A stretch of DNA of 64,000 bases from Tachypleus tridentatus (Eukaryota > Arthropoda > Merostomata > Xiphosura > Limulidae). The stretch's first letter is position 1; each line of letters begins with the position of its first letter. The stretch lies in NCBI RefSeq assembly GCF_004210375.1, contig NC_134829.1, positions 53,622,107 to 53,686,106 on the forward strand, written 5' to 3'. Of the stretch, positions 35,731 through 47,164 are shown in pieces. Made by a program: the position numbers and the translations under genes. The notes beneath the pieces were generated by a model. That model made no database searches. It saw only the letters and a program-made list of their open reading frames with translations, and had not been told where the DNA came from.

Positions 35731-35910
35731 AAAATGTAACTTATAATGTAGTGAAAGAGATGCAAGTACAGACCAAAATATAACTTATAATGTAGTGAAA
35801 GAGATGCAAGTACAAAGTAAAATATGTCTTATGATGTAGTGAATGAGATACAAGTACAAACTAAAACATGACTTAAAATGTAATGCAAGGGATACAGTTA
35901 CAAACTAGAA
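35731..35910. repeat. Degenerate tandem repeat, about 45 bp unit, 4 copies
   Basis: Units contain AACTTATAATGTAGTGAAAG and AGATGCAAGTACA; copies diverge towards the right. Confidence 0.8.
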
Positions 35911-35954
35911 CAGATGTTTTATGACACACCTTGAACATATTAATACCACGACGT

Positions 35955-36075
35955 TTCCCTGTGACACAGACTTATGTCTGTGAACTTACAACGCTAGGAA
36001 ATGGATTTAGATACAAGTGATGGGCAGAGCACAGATAGTCCGTTATGTAGCTTTGTGCTAAACTTCAACCAAATA
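35955..36075 (+). repeat. SINE-B copy
   Basis: GTGAACTTACAACGCTAGGA, GTGATGGGCAGAGCACAGAT, TATGTAGCTTTGTGCTAAAC, in plus orientation. Confidence 0.8.
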
Positions 36076-36379
36076 CCACCACCAGGAGGCTACCTGTTCC
36101 TTGCACAACAGCAGTTAAGATCGTCACAATAATCTTTGTTTCTTGTCTTCTTCTTATGCTTTTACTTGAAAAATGAAACTTTGATAAAGTTTTGAACGAA
36201 AATACTATAGGTTTGGATTTTCTTTTCAGTAGAAAACAGAACTCAAGTATCAAACAGTGACCTGTATCCATCTAATTAAAATATAAGATGTTAGTATACA
36301 TTATTATGGTGATTAATGATGTTTAATAAAATCTTTCTCTATCCGAGTTCTTCAGAGCAGGGAACTGTACTTGACCTGA
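36076..36379. other. Unannotated AT-rich stretch
   Basis: Nothing recognised; the 68-codon minus frame at 36065 overlaps the end of a SINE and has no family features. Confidence 0.45.
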
Positions 36380-36427
36380 CACGTGCTATCATGACACGAC
36401 TGCTATTCAGACACGTGAGTATATAAA
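36380..36427 (+). promoter_or_regulatory. Candidate promoter: two CACGTG sites and a TATA box
   Basis: CACGTG at 36380-36385 and 36412-36417 precede TATATAAA at 36420-36427. CACGTG also stands upstream of the TATA boxes at 48.6 and 58.1 kb, though farther away. A SINE-C lies about 45 bp downstream, and no ATG exon of the Gly-rich type follows. Confidence 0.3.
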
Positions 36428-36473
36428 GCTGTATACCGCAACGTCTTGTGTGTGTATTTTTTATACTAAATCT

Positions 36474-36570
36474 ATATCGGGCTATCTGCTGAGTTTACCG
36501 AGGAGAATAGAACCCCCTGATTCTAACGTTGTAAATCCGTAGACTTTCTGCTGTACTAGCGGGTGACCGC
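36474..36570 (-). repeat. SINE-C copy
   Basis: Minus orientation: ATCGGGCTATCTGCTGAGTT, AACCCCCTGATTCTAACGTT, TAAATCCGTAGACTTTCTGC. Confidence 0.75.
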
Positions 36571-36827
36571 AACTTCGAAATAGAATATAAATTGTTAGTA
36601 GATGAAGTAACAACACATTGTAATAAAGTTATATTAAGGAATAGCACAGCTTATAACGACTTTTTTTAAGATCCTACTTGTTCTCATTTTGAGAACAAAC
36701 CTCACCAAGTTTAACAACTCGCTTGTTAGCATTGTTCATTATTCATCAATCATTTGTACAAAAAAATATCCATTGATTTTAGAACAATGGTTGTAACAAA
36801 AGTACTGAATGGTATTTATTCTTATAG

Positions 36828-36949
36828 ATTTTATGGGAAATGGTAGAGACAAATATTCACGTGTGATGCAGGAAGAACGTGAGAAAGCAAACCCACGTGC
36901 TCTGTATACCTTTCTGGGGAAAGACGCAAGCAAAGAGAAACAACACAAA
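36828..36949 (+). other. Possible orphan internal exon, product unknown
   Basis: Between an acceptor (TATTTATTCTTATAG at 36813-36827) and a donor (AAA|GTAATG at 36950) lie 122 nt. They encode about 40 residues of balanced, charged, protein-like composition: GRDKYSRVMQEEREKANPRA then LYTFLGKDASKEKQHK. The left junction splits a codon after its first base; the right one is phase 0. It is unlike the low-complexity frames elsewhere in the window. I do not recognise the protein, and no neighbouring exon of the same kind was found. It could be an exon of a gene with very large introns, a fragment of a transposed gene, or chance. Confidence 0.3.
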
Positions 36950-37780
36950 GTAATGTTTATATTCCGTTACGTGAAGTTACTAACAGTCGAATGTACCATA
37001 ATTGGAAACCGATAAGTCTGGTCTTGTAAACGACAGTTAAACTGTTCCTGTCAGTGTTGAGTCCAGAATTTTCCACCGATGGTGGAGGCGGGGGGTGGGG
37101 TGAGAATGCTAAACCTGGGAGAGAAATTAAAATTCGACAGAATGTGAAATACTCTCATTCGGGGTTGATTTTCGCAAAGAGGAAATTCCCCCCTGTACAT
37201 ACCTGTTTTCAACACTGGTTCATGCCTTTCGTATTTTTCAAAGAACATGTCGCTGCACTCTCTCTTATTTAAAATATAAACCGATTATAATTCAGTTATA
37301 CTTTTAATAGTCTGCACGGTTCTGCTATATATAGAAATTTAAATTATTTGGCGTAGAATATGTCGCAATGGTTTATGACTGGCTGACCTTCCACATCTAA
37401 ATTAAGCATGGTTACGTCTGAACTATTGGGGTATCTGACCTAGTCGTTTAGTCCATGTGTCTTTCACAGTAAACGTACCAAATACTTTAAATGCCTTTGA
37501 AAACAAAGGACGTATTACTTGAATAACCTTAAGAAAATGTCATGTCAACCAATATTTTTGAGTTCTGTAAAAACAGGTTTAAAATTCTGGAACGATTATG
37601 AGGCTTAAACGTAAGTGGTTGAGGTACTCAATTAAAACGTAGTTCTTTAAGCTCAATTCATGTACAGGTCGTGTATTAGAGTTGTGCCTCCAAAACTATC
37701 ATGTGACATAAAACTCTAAACGAGCTGACATCGTAATGTTTATCGAAACCATCCCGTAATTTCTCAATAAATAACGGCAT
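36950..37780. other. Unannotated stretch, locally GC-rich
   Basis: Bases about 37050-37270 are richer in GC and are open on both strands for 65-72 codons, but neither translation looks like a known family. Confidence 0.4.
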
Positions 37781-40372
37781 ATTTACAATGCTAACACTAA
37801 ACATGTAAACGACTTCTTATTTACAACAATACTACTAAACATATAAACGACTTCTTATTTACAACAATACTACTAAACTTATAAACGACTTTTTGTTTAC
37901 AACAATACTACTAAACATATAAACGACTTCTTATTTACAACAATACTACTAAACTTATAAACGACTTCTTATTTACAACAATACTACTGAACATATAAAC
38001 GACTTGTTATTTACAACAATACTACTAAACATATAAACGACTTCTTATTTACAACAATACTACTGAACATATAAACGACTTCTTATTTACAACAATACTA
38101 CTAAACTTATAAACGACTTTTTGTTTACAACAATACTAATAAACATATAAACGACTTCTTATTTACAACAATACTACTAAACTTATAAACGACTTCTTAT
38201 TTACAACAATACTACTAAACTTATAAACGACTTCTTATTTACAACAATACTACTGAACATATAAACGACTTCTTATTTACAACAATATTACTAAACATAT
38301 AAACGACTTCTTATTTACAACAATACTACTAAACTTATAAACGACTTCTTATTTACAACAATACTACTAAACATATAAACGACTTTTTGTTTACAACAAT
38401 ACTACTAAACTTATAAACGACTTTTTGTTTACAACAATACTACTAAACATATAAACGACTTCTTATTTACAACAATACTACTAAACATACAAACGACTTC
38501 TTATTTACAACAATACTACTAAACATACAAACGACTTCTTATTTACAACAATACTACTAAACTTATAAACGACTTCTTATTTACAACAATACTACTAAAC
38601 ATACAAACGACTTCTTATTTACAACAATACTACTAAACATACAAACGACTTCTTATTTACAACAATACTACTAAACATATAAACGATTTCTTATTTACAA
38701 CAATACTACTAAACTTATAAACGACTTTTTGTTTACAACAATACTACTAAACATATAAACGACTTCTTATTTACAACAATACTACTAAACATACAAACGA
38801 CTTCTTATTTACAACAATACTACTAAACTTATAAACGACTTCTTATTTACAACAATACTACTAAACATACAAACGACTTCTTATTTACAACAATACTACT
38901 AAACATATAAACGACTTCTTATTTACAACAATACTACTAAACATATAAACGACTTTTTGTTTACAACAATACTACTAAACATATAAACGACTTCTTATTT
39001 ACAACAATACTACTAAACATACAAACGACTTCTTATTTACAACAATACTACTAAACTTATAAACGACTTCTTATTTACAACAATACTACTGAACATATAA
39101 ACGATTTCTTATTTACAACAATACTACTAAACATATAAACGATTTCTTATTTACAACAATACTACTAAACATATAAACGACTTCTTATTTACAACAATAC
39201 TACTAAACATATAAACGACTTCTTATTTACAACAATACTACTAAACATACAAACGACTTCTTATTTACAACAATACTACTAAACATACAAACGACTTCTT
39301 ATTTACAACAATACTACTAAACTTATAAACGACTTCTTATTTACAACAATACTACTAAACATACAAACGACTTCTTATTTACAACAATACTACTAAACAT
39401 ACAAACGATTTCTTATTTACAACAATACTACTAAACATATAAACGATTTCTTATTTACAACAATACTACTAAACTTATAAACGACTTTTTGTTTACAACA
39501 ATACTACTAAACATATAAACGACTTCTTATTTACAACAATACTACTAAACATACAAACGACTTCTTATTTACAACAATACTACTAAACTTATAAACGACT
39601 CTTATTTACAACAATACTACTAAACATACAAACGACTTCTTATTTACAACAATACTACTAAACATACAAACGACTCTTATTTACAACAATACTACTAAAC
39701 ATATAAACGATTTCTTATTTACAACAATACTACTAAACTTATAAACGACTTTTTGTTTACAACAATACTACTAAACATATAAACGACTTCTTATTTACAA
39801 CAATACTACTAAACATACAAACGACTTCTTATTTACAACAATACTACTAAACTTATAAACGACTTCTTATTTACAACAATACTACTAAACATACAAACGA
39901 CTTCTTATTTACAACAATACTACTAAACATACAAACGACTTCTTATTTACAACAACACTACTAAACATATAAACGATTTCTTATTTACAACAATACTACT
40001 AAACATGTAAACGACTTCTTATTTACAACAATACTAGTAAACATATAAACGACTTCTTATTTACAACAATACTACTAAACATATAAACGACTTCTTATTT
40101 ACAACAATACTACTAAACTTATAAACGACTTCTTATTTACAACAATACTACTAAACATATAAACGACTTCTTATTTACAACAATACTACTAAACATATAA
40201 ACGACTTCTTATTTACAACAATACTACTAAACTTATAAACGACTTCTTATTTACAACAATACTACTAAACATATAAACGACTTCTTATTTACAACAATAC
40301 TACTAAAAATATAAACGACTTTTTGTTTACAACAATACTACTGAACATATAAATTATTTCTTGTCTACAAAA
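37781..40372. repeat. Giant minisatellite, 38 bp unit, about 68 copies
   Basis: Units contain AACATATAAACGACTTCTTA and TTTACAACAATACTACTA. Variants (ACTTATAAAC, ACATACAAAC, GATTTCTTA, ACTTTTTGTT) recur in the same seven-unit order, about 266 bp, for example near 38690, 39460 and 39730, so a higher-order repeat is present. Confidence 0.97.
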
Positions 40373-40533
40373 TTTTAAATGCCCATTTATCTGTATACCT
40401 ATTAAATTTATCTGTATACCTATTAAATTTATCTTTATACCTATTAAATTTCCATTAACTTAGGTGGATCATTAATATCTTATGATAAGGAAGTGTTATC
40501 AGAACTGTTACATTAAGTTAAATTAAAGAGGGT

Positions 40534-40795
40534 CCACTAGTCGTCACCATTCACTGCTAACTCTTGGGCTACTTTTTAACCAACGACCGTCGTATTAAAA
40601 AGCTCCCACGGCTGAAAGGGCGTGCATGTTGTAATGTGGCGGTCAATTCCACTATTCGTTGGTAAAAGAGTAGCCCAAGAGTTGGCGGGTGATGGTGATG
40701 ACTAGCTGCCTTCCCTCTAGTCTTACACTGCTAAATTATAGACGGCTAGCGCAGATAGCCCTTATGTAGTTTCAGGCGAAATTAAAAACAAAACA
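40534..40795. repeat. Fold-back pair of SINE-A fragments
   Basis: A minus-strand SINE-A piece (40534-40630: CACTAGTCGTCACCATTCAC ... GGCTGAAAGGGCGTGCATGT) is joined directly to a plus-strand piece (40631-40795: GTAATGTGGCGGTCAATTCC ... to the tail). About 65-70 bp of the body is present in both, so the locus is an inverted repeat with a spacer of about 30 bp. Confidence 0.8.
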
Positions 40796-42034
40796 AAACT
40801 ATAGATACTTAAACCTTAAAAGAATCAACGCATTACAATAATGTACAACACAGCTTTGCCTTACAAGTCTAAAAGGTAGAATGGTAATATCACCTTACAA
40901 TAATTAAACTGTCATGATAATGTTTAATGATATAATTAATTACATATTGCTTCGGCTGCTACACTATAACTACTATAGCTAATGTTTCAAGGATAATGCA
41001 AGTAGTGTAGAAATGACAAAACTTGACTTTATCGACAGGACGAATCTTACAATGATGAATCTTTTTGTGTTGTCGCTGAAATCCTACTCTACGTTTGTAA
41101 CAGAGATTTCTCTTGGTTGTGTAACCTCTTGATAAAATTGTGTAACCAAACCGTTCGGCTTTAAAATAAAACATTTTGAGGAAGAAAAAAAGTCAAATCT
41201 TTCTGTTTGAAATATTACGGTCTCAAACATTAACTTGTTCTTATCAAGTTAAAACTAGTCTAATGATACAAAAATCCTAACGAATCTTTTAACGTGATAT
41301 TTCTTATAACATTAGCTGGAACATTAGAGTCAAAACACTTCGAACTACTTAAAATATAATTTAACTATTGTGTTCACGAACTAATTTCTTTAAAAAGAAA
41401 ATATGTTTACAATGAAAATGTGATTTTTTTCACCATAGAGAAAATTATATTTCTACGCTCTTGTTAAACAAATTATTAACTTTTCTTTGTTTTGTTCGTC
41501 ATTCTAGGCTAGTAAGACAGAGTAGTAGGTTCTGTGATACTGATGTTATGACGTGTTATGTCCGAGAATAGTAATCAGGTCTTCCAACTGACTTAAACTA
41601 ACTTCACGACTTAACGTACCTATATGAATTTGCTTACTTTTGTAACGAATGCAGTGTTTTTTATTCCTTGAAAGATTTCGAAATCACCTATCCAATAAAA
41701 TGACTTAAAAGGACGTTTACCTTTTCACAGATGGTGCCAGGCACGAGCACAGAAAGGATGAGAACAACATTCTGAATTTGACGTGTTTTGAGAGAGAGGG
41801 TGCATGTTGACTGCGGGGAATCCCTGACACAGCTCAGTTGTTGGTATTAAGTCGTGGTTGTCTAAACAATTACACCTTTATTAGAATTAGTTTTGTTCAT
41901 TACGCTACTTCTGCAGCTACTAATTAGCTCATATCAGTTTCTGTGGTACACCAAGAAAGACGTTTTATTTGAGTCCTCACCCCTCAATATTGTTCGAAAG
42001 ACCTAGATTTGAATCACTTATGTCTGTCAATCCC
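40796..42034. other. Unannotated AT-rich stretch
   Basis: A 71-codon minus frame at 40959 has no recognisable domain. No repeats seen. Confidence 0.45.
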
Positions 42035-42110
42035 TAGGTTGTTCAGCGGTGTGATGAGTGATGGTTTAACACTAAAATTGGGTTTCGATACTTGCAATAG
42101 ATATTCGTAA
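42035..42110 (+). repeat. SINE-B fragment, diverged
   Basis: GTTCAGCGGTGTGATGAGTG and ACACTAAAATTGGGTTTCGA resemble the head of SINE-B; the tail is absent. Confidence 0.4.
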
Positions 42111-42152
42111 TACAATTACTATGGCAACCACCAGGTCCAGATCCTGAATCTT

Positions 42153-42655
42153 GTATATAATACTATCCCACACTTATTTACACCTTTCACTCTTAAGGTG
42201 TTTCTGGTCTATTACAAATAACACGATCTCACACTTATTTACACCTTTCACTCTTCAGGTGTTTCTGGTGTATTACAAATAACACGATCCCACACTTATT
42301 TACACCTTTCACTCTTCAGGTGTTTCTGGTGTATTACAAATAACACGATCCCACACTTATTTACACCTTTCACTCTTCAGGTGTTTCTGGTGTATTACAA
42401 ATAACACGATCCCACACTTATTTACACCCGTAGTTATTAGAAATAATACTATTCCATTCTTATTTACACCTGTAGTTTTATACCTTTCACGTTTCAGGTT
42501 TTTTGGTGTATTATAAATAATACTATCCTATACGTTTTACACATTTCACTCTTCAGGTGTTTCTGGTGTATTATAAATAATACTATCCTATAGGTTTTAC
42601 ACCTTTCACTCTTCAGGTGTTCCTGGTGTATTACAAATCACACTATTTTATACAT
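42153..42655. repeat. Minisatellite, 62 bp unit, about 8 copies
   Basis: Units contain TACACCTTTCACTCTTCAGG, TGTTTCTGGTGTATTACAAA and CCCACACTTATT. Central copies are almost identical; right-hand copies are diverged. Confidence 0.93.
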
Positions 42656-43974
42656 TTCATACTTTTAGTGTTTCTATTCTTCAATCTTCGGGTCTTTTTG
42701 GTAAATGTTTACATTTTTGATAAAAATAGCTTCGAACATGTAATCTTCAGACAAAACAAAACGGTTCGAGTTTACTTTTGTCCAACTAACGAAAAATTTT
42801 TTTTTTTTGAAAATTGCTTTTTGTTTGCTCACAGATAAATGTCCGCAACGACACCTCTACATTTTTAATACAGTCTGAAAATTAAAATTGTCATATAAGC
42901 ACGTGCATATGTGTGTTTAGCTGCGTTATTCTTTTACAATATTTCAGTAAAAAAGAAAGCACTGTTTGTATCATCGCGCTGAGCGACGGCTTCAGAGAAT
43001 GAATAGCACACTTAGGTGTACTGTGTTAATCAGCACACTTAGGTGTACTGTGTTAATCATTTCACGTTATTACAGAAAAACAATTTTGGTTCGAATATGG
43101 TTATAAATATAGCTCAGAAAACGGGTTTGTTGAATTAACAAATTATCAACAACAGCATGAAGACGACTGTTCCAAAACTAGTTAGACAGGCAGATTAAAT
43201 TTATTGTCGAGAAATCACATCACATTCTTAAACTAATAAGTATTCCTGTAGATATATTTAGTAAGAACACGCTACAGTGCATTTTGAAACTTTGTATTAA
43301 AGAAACTTTGACGAAGGAAATCCTGTTACGTACCTCTAAGAAAAACTTCAACACGAAGTAATCTAACGCGATTGTGTTTTAGCTACAATGTATTAATGCG
43401 CTTATGCTGCTACGTAACGTTGTACGTATTGAGTTCACAGCCAAATTACATTTCAATATTTGTTTGCCAACAGATTGAGAAAGCAACAATATAAGACAGA
43501 GAACCAAATGTTAGGATACGGTTTTAGCATGAACGTACTTCAAAATGTACGTCTTAGATATTTGTATCATATTCATGTACATTTAAATACATTAACAATT
43601 ATAAAGGCATGTTAAAACACCTTCGTTTACACACATATCCATACATATGAGTTAAAGCGACGACTCTCGTCTCTTTCAATGAAGTTCAACCTATAACAGA
43701 TAAGTCACAAAAGCAAACTTAGATTATTTTCTACAATTTCGATAAGTGAAAAATGTCTACATCATTAGTTGCTATATTTGAAAGTAATATTCTCATCCAG
43801 TGGAATTCCCTGTAAGTATTTGACAACTAAGCCAGGGTTTATAACTGTCAGATAAGAATTAACCCCTGTAAGAATTTAATGAGTGAATAGGTCAAAGTCT
43901 ACAACTGTTAAACAAGAAAATAAGATCCACTCCTGTAAAAAAACACCTCTGTAAGTATTTAGCGTACGTCTTTT
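42656..43974. other. Unannotated stretch with a 27 bp direct duplication
   Basis: AGCACACTTAGGTGTACTGT followed by GTTAATC is repeated head-to-tail at 43005-43058. A TATAAATA occurs at about 43103, 54 bp ahead of an ATG, without a convincing donor or second exon. Confidence 0.45.
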
Positions 43975-44085
43975 TTTTTTTACAGCAAACTCACATTGGA
44001 CTATTTACTGCGTCCACCGAGGGGGATCGAACTCCTGATTTTAGAGTTGTAAATCTGCAGACTTACCGCTGTATAAGCGGGGTGA
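43975..44085 (-). repeat. SINE-C copy
   Basis: Minus orientation: GCAAACTCACATTGGACTAT, GGGGATCGAACTCCTGATTT, AAATCTGCAGACTTACCGCT. Confidence 0.72.
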
Positions 44086-44818
44086 AGTATTCAGAAATTG
44101 CATAAATCTAGGATTATATTCATAAACTTAGAGCATAAATTTGTGGCCAAAAAATAATTCTCTGTGAGGTTGTTATTATGTAATAGCCTTGGGTTTATTT
44201 TTCTTAGCTAAGAATGTATTTTTTTTTCCCAGTAGTAATATTAACGAAGAAAGTCTAGTGTGGTGTTATTTTTCAGTGAGTAGGAAGAATATTTCTATTA
44301 CAAAACCCACTCTTTGTCCCAGATAATCAACACAATCTAAACCAGCTTTTCTCAAATTGATCTAATGACACCTTCATACACGTGTATGTATAGAGAGTGT
44401 CCTTACACTGGATAACTAGTTAAAAATTACTTTTTGATGGGAAATTAGATCGAAACCATCCGCGTGTTTCGTTTCGCTGAAAATTATTTAAATACCTTCA
44501 AATCGACAGTTCCCGCTACAAAATTACTTGAATATGTTTTGCCTTCCTTGACTTCGTCTATCTTGGTTAATCGTGCATTTCTAATAGATCTTAAACCTAT
44601 TTAAACTGACACATTTAAACCCCGTTCTTATTTTATTTAATAACTACATTTCATCCATTATAAAGTAGACCAAATGTTATAAGTTCTATTTAAAACTGTT
44701 TATCAATGTTATTTCAATGACACATTCTCTGAAACCCCTTATCTTAAGGGCACATAAAAGCGAATGTTTTGAAACACAATGTTCATTTCAGTTTCTCTAT
44801 TGAAACCTTAACTGAAGC
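44086..44818. other. Unannotated AT-rich stretch
   Basis: Nothing recognised. Confidence 0.5.
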
Positions 44819-45093
44819 GTTTGTTTGTTTTGAATTTCGCACAAAACTACACGAGAGCGATCTCAGCTAGCCGTCCCTAATTTAGCAGTGTAAGACAAGA
44901 GGGAAAGCAGCTTGTCATCACTACCCACCGCCAACTCTTGGGCTACTCTTTTACCAGCGAATAGTGGGATTGACCGTCACATTATAACGTTCCCACGGCT
45001 GAAAGGGCGAGCATGTTTGGTGCGACCGGGATTCGAACCCGCAACCCTTAGATTACGAGTCGAACGCCTTAACGCGCTTGGCCATGCCGGGCC
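44819..45093 (-). repeat. SINE-A copy, well preserved
   Basis: Minus orientation from TTTGTTTGTTTTGAATTTCG to GCTTGGCCATGCCGGGCC. Its head ends 2 bp before another dispersed repeat. Confidence 0.9.
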
Positions 45094-45095
45094 AA

Positions 45096-45240
45096 TTCTG
45101 TTTGTTAACCTGAAGATGACCTAAGACGGTCGAAACGTTCTTCTGTGCTTTATTTAATTAAAGTTTTAATACCCATACCAGTTGTCTTGAGAATACGTTT
45201 ATACTTCAAATGGGTTTATCACCATCGTGAAAAAATTTTA
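45096..45240 (+). repeat. Unclassified dispersed repeat with hammerhead-like core
   Basis: CTGAAGA (45110-45116), a GACC/GGTC stem with a six-base loop (45118-45131) and GAAA (45132-45135) reproduce the order CUGANGA - stem II - GAAA of a hammerhead ribozyme core, with one extra base before the stem. A cleavage-site strand closing stems I and III was not found. This style of sequence is frequent at retroelement ends in invertebrates; I cannot assign the family from one copy. Confidence 0.4.
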
Positions 45241-45733
45241 ATTTAACAAAATCTTAAACGTAGCACTAGCACTTAAGGCCTACAGAGATAAAGTAAAATT
45301 GTGTGTAGTTATAGTTTGTACAGATTAAGCCTTAAGCCTTATTAGCTAGTAAAACAAAATACGATTGAGACGAACCTGTATCCATAGATCTTCAAGAAAT
45401 ACAGTTAAAACAAACCTGTAACCATAAATCTTCAACATTTATATCAAGACCAGTACATAAATATGTAGATAACGTCTTGAAACAGCAAGTTAAGAAATTA
45501 AACGTTTAATTATGATATCGTTAGCTGATAAAAAAAAATCAATAATAGATCTACCTTCAGTTTTATCTTATAATGTAAATAGTTATTTCTTATTGAACTT
45601 TTCGTTTTCTACTGTTTATTATGCGCTAAACTTGAACTATGCTGAACAATTCGGGATTTTAATAACTTGCTACATGGTGCAGATGTGAAGAACCTCTGAG
45701 AAATCATTTTGTATTTTAGTGGTATGTGAGACT
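45241..45733. other. Unannotated AT-rich stretch
   Basis: Nothing recognised. Confidence 0.5.
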
Positions 45734-46481
45734 AAAACTCATCCATACTATATCATGCCAGTGGTACAACTCCATTAAACTCATCCATACCATGTCATGC
45801 CAGTGGTACAACTCCATTAAACTCATCCACAACATATCATGCCAGTGGTACAACTCCACAAAACTCATCCACAACATATCATGCCAGTGGTACAACTCCA
45901 TTAAACTCATCCACAACATATCATGCCAGTGGTACAGCTCCACAAAACTCATCCACAACATATCATGCCAGTGGTACAACTCCACAAAACTCATCCACAA
46001 CATATCATGCCAATGGTACAACTCCATTAAACTCATCCACAACATATCATGCCAGTGGTACAACTCCACAAAACTCATCCACAACATATCATGCCAGTGG
46101 TACAACTCCACAAAACTCATCCACAACATATCATGTCAGTGGTACAACTCCATAAAACTCATCCACAGGTACAACTCCATAAAACTCATCCACACCAATC
46201 ATGTCAGTGGTACAATTCCATTAACACGCATCCACAACATATCATGCCAGTGGTACAATTCCATTAAAACTCATCCACACCAGTCATGCCAGTGGTACAA
46301 CTCCATTAAAACTCATCCACAACATATCATGTCAGTGGTACAATTCCATTAAAACTCATCCACAACATATCATGTCAGTGGTACAACTCCATTAAACTCA
46401 TCCACAACATATCATGTCAGTGGTACAATTCCATTAAAACTCATCCACAACATATCATGTCCGTGGTACAATTCCATAAAG
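45734..46481. repeat. Minisatellite, 42 bp unit, about 18 copies
   Basis: Units contain AACTCATCCACAACATATCA and TGCCAGTGGTACAACTCCA; indels accumulate on the right. Long frames on both strands are due to the period. Confidence 0.96.
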
Positions 46482-46530
46482 ATTTGTCAGCTATGAGTGT
46501 CGGAATTATTTACATTGAGTAAATGATTTG

Positions 46531-46793
46531 GTTTGTTTTGAATTTCGCGCAAAGATACTCGAGGGCTATCTGCGCTAGTCGTTCCTAATTTAGCAGTGTC
46601 AGACTAGAGGGAAGGCAGCTAGTCATCACCACCCACCGCCAACTCTTGCGCTACTCTTTTACCAACGAATAGTGGGTTTGACCATCATATTATAACACCC
46701 CACAGTTGAAAGGGCGAGCATAGTTGGTGTGATGGGAAATCGAACCCGCGACCCTCGGATTACGAGTCGAATGTCTTAAGCACCTGGTCATGT
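46531..46793 (-). repeat. SINE-A copy ending at a minisatellite
   Basis: Minus orientation from GTTTGTTTTGAATTTCGCGC to CACCTGGTCATG, where the expected CCGGGCC is replaced by the first unit of the 62 bp array. Confidence 0.87.
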
Positions 46794-47164
46794 CTTGACT
46801 AAATGATAAATCTTTATTGACGGACGTGATGGGCACAAATAGTTCGTTGTGTAGACTTGACTAAATGATAAATCTTTATTGACGGACGTGATGGGCACAA
46901 ATAGTTCGTTGTGTAGACTTGACTAAATGATAAATCTTTATTGACGGACGTGATGGGCACAAATAGTTCGTTGTGTAGACTTGACTAAATGATAAATCTT
47001 TATTGACGGACGTGATGGGCACAAATAGTTCGTTGTGTAGACTTGACTAAATGATAAATCTTTATTGACGGACGTGATGGGCACAAATAGTTCGTTGTGT
47101 AGACTTGACTAAATGATAAATCTTTATTGACGGACGTGATGGGCACAAATAGTTCGTTGTGTAG
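46794..47164. repeat. Perfect minisatellite, 62 bp unit, 6 copies
   Basis: Six copies that appear identical by eye (GACTTGACTAAATGATAAAT, CTTTATTGACGGACGTGATG, GGCACAAATAGTTCGTTGTG). The right half of the unit resembles the SINE-B tail, and the array is flanked by a SINE-A head on the left and continues into SINE-B-like TAGTTTAACAACAAAG on the right. Confidence 0.96.

Noticed and set aside
43103-43195. TATAAATA followed by an ATG 54 bp downstream
   Set aside because: No initiator at the expected distance, no good donor, no second exon of the Gly-rich type.
44912-45124. 70-codon plus frame (and similar ones at 13413-13785 and 50578-50817)
   Set aside because: They are translations of SINE-A sequence on one strand or the other.
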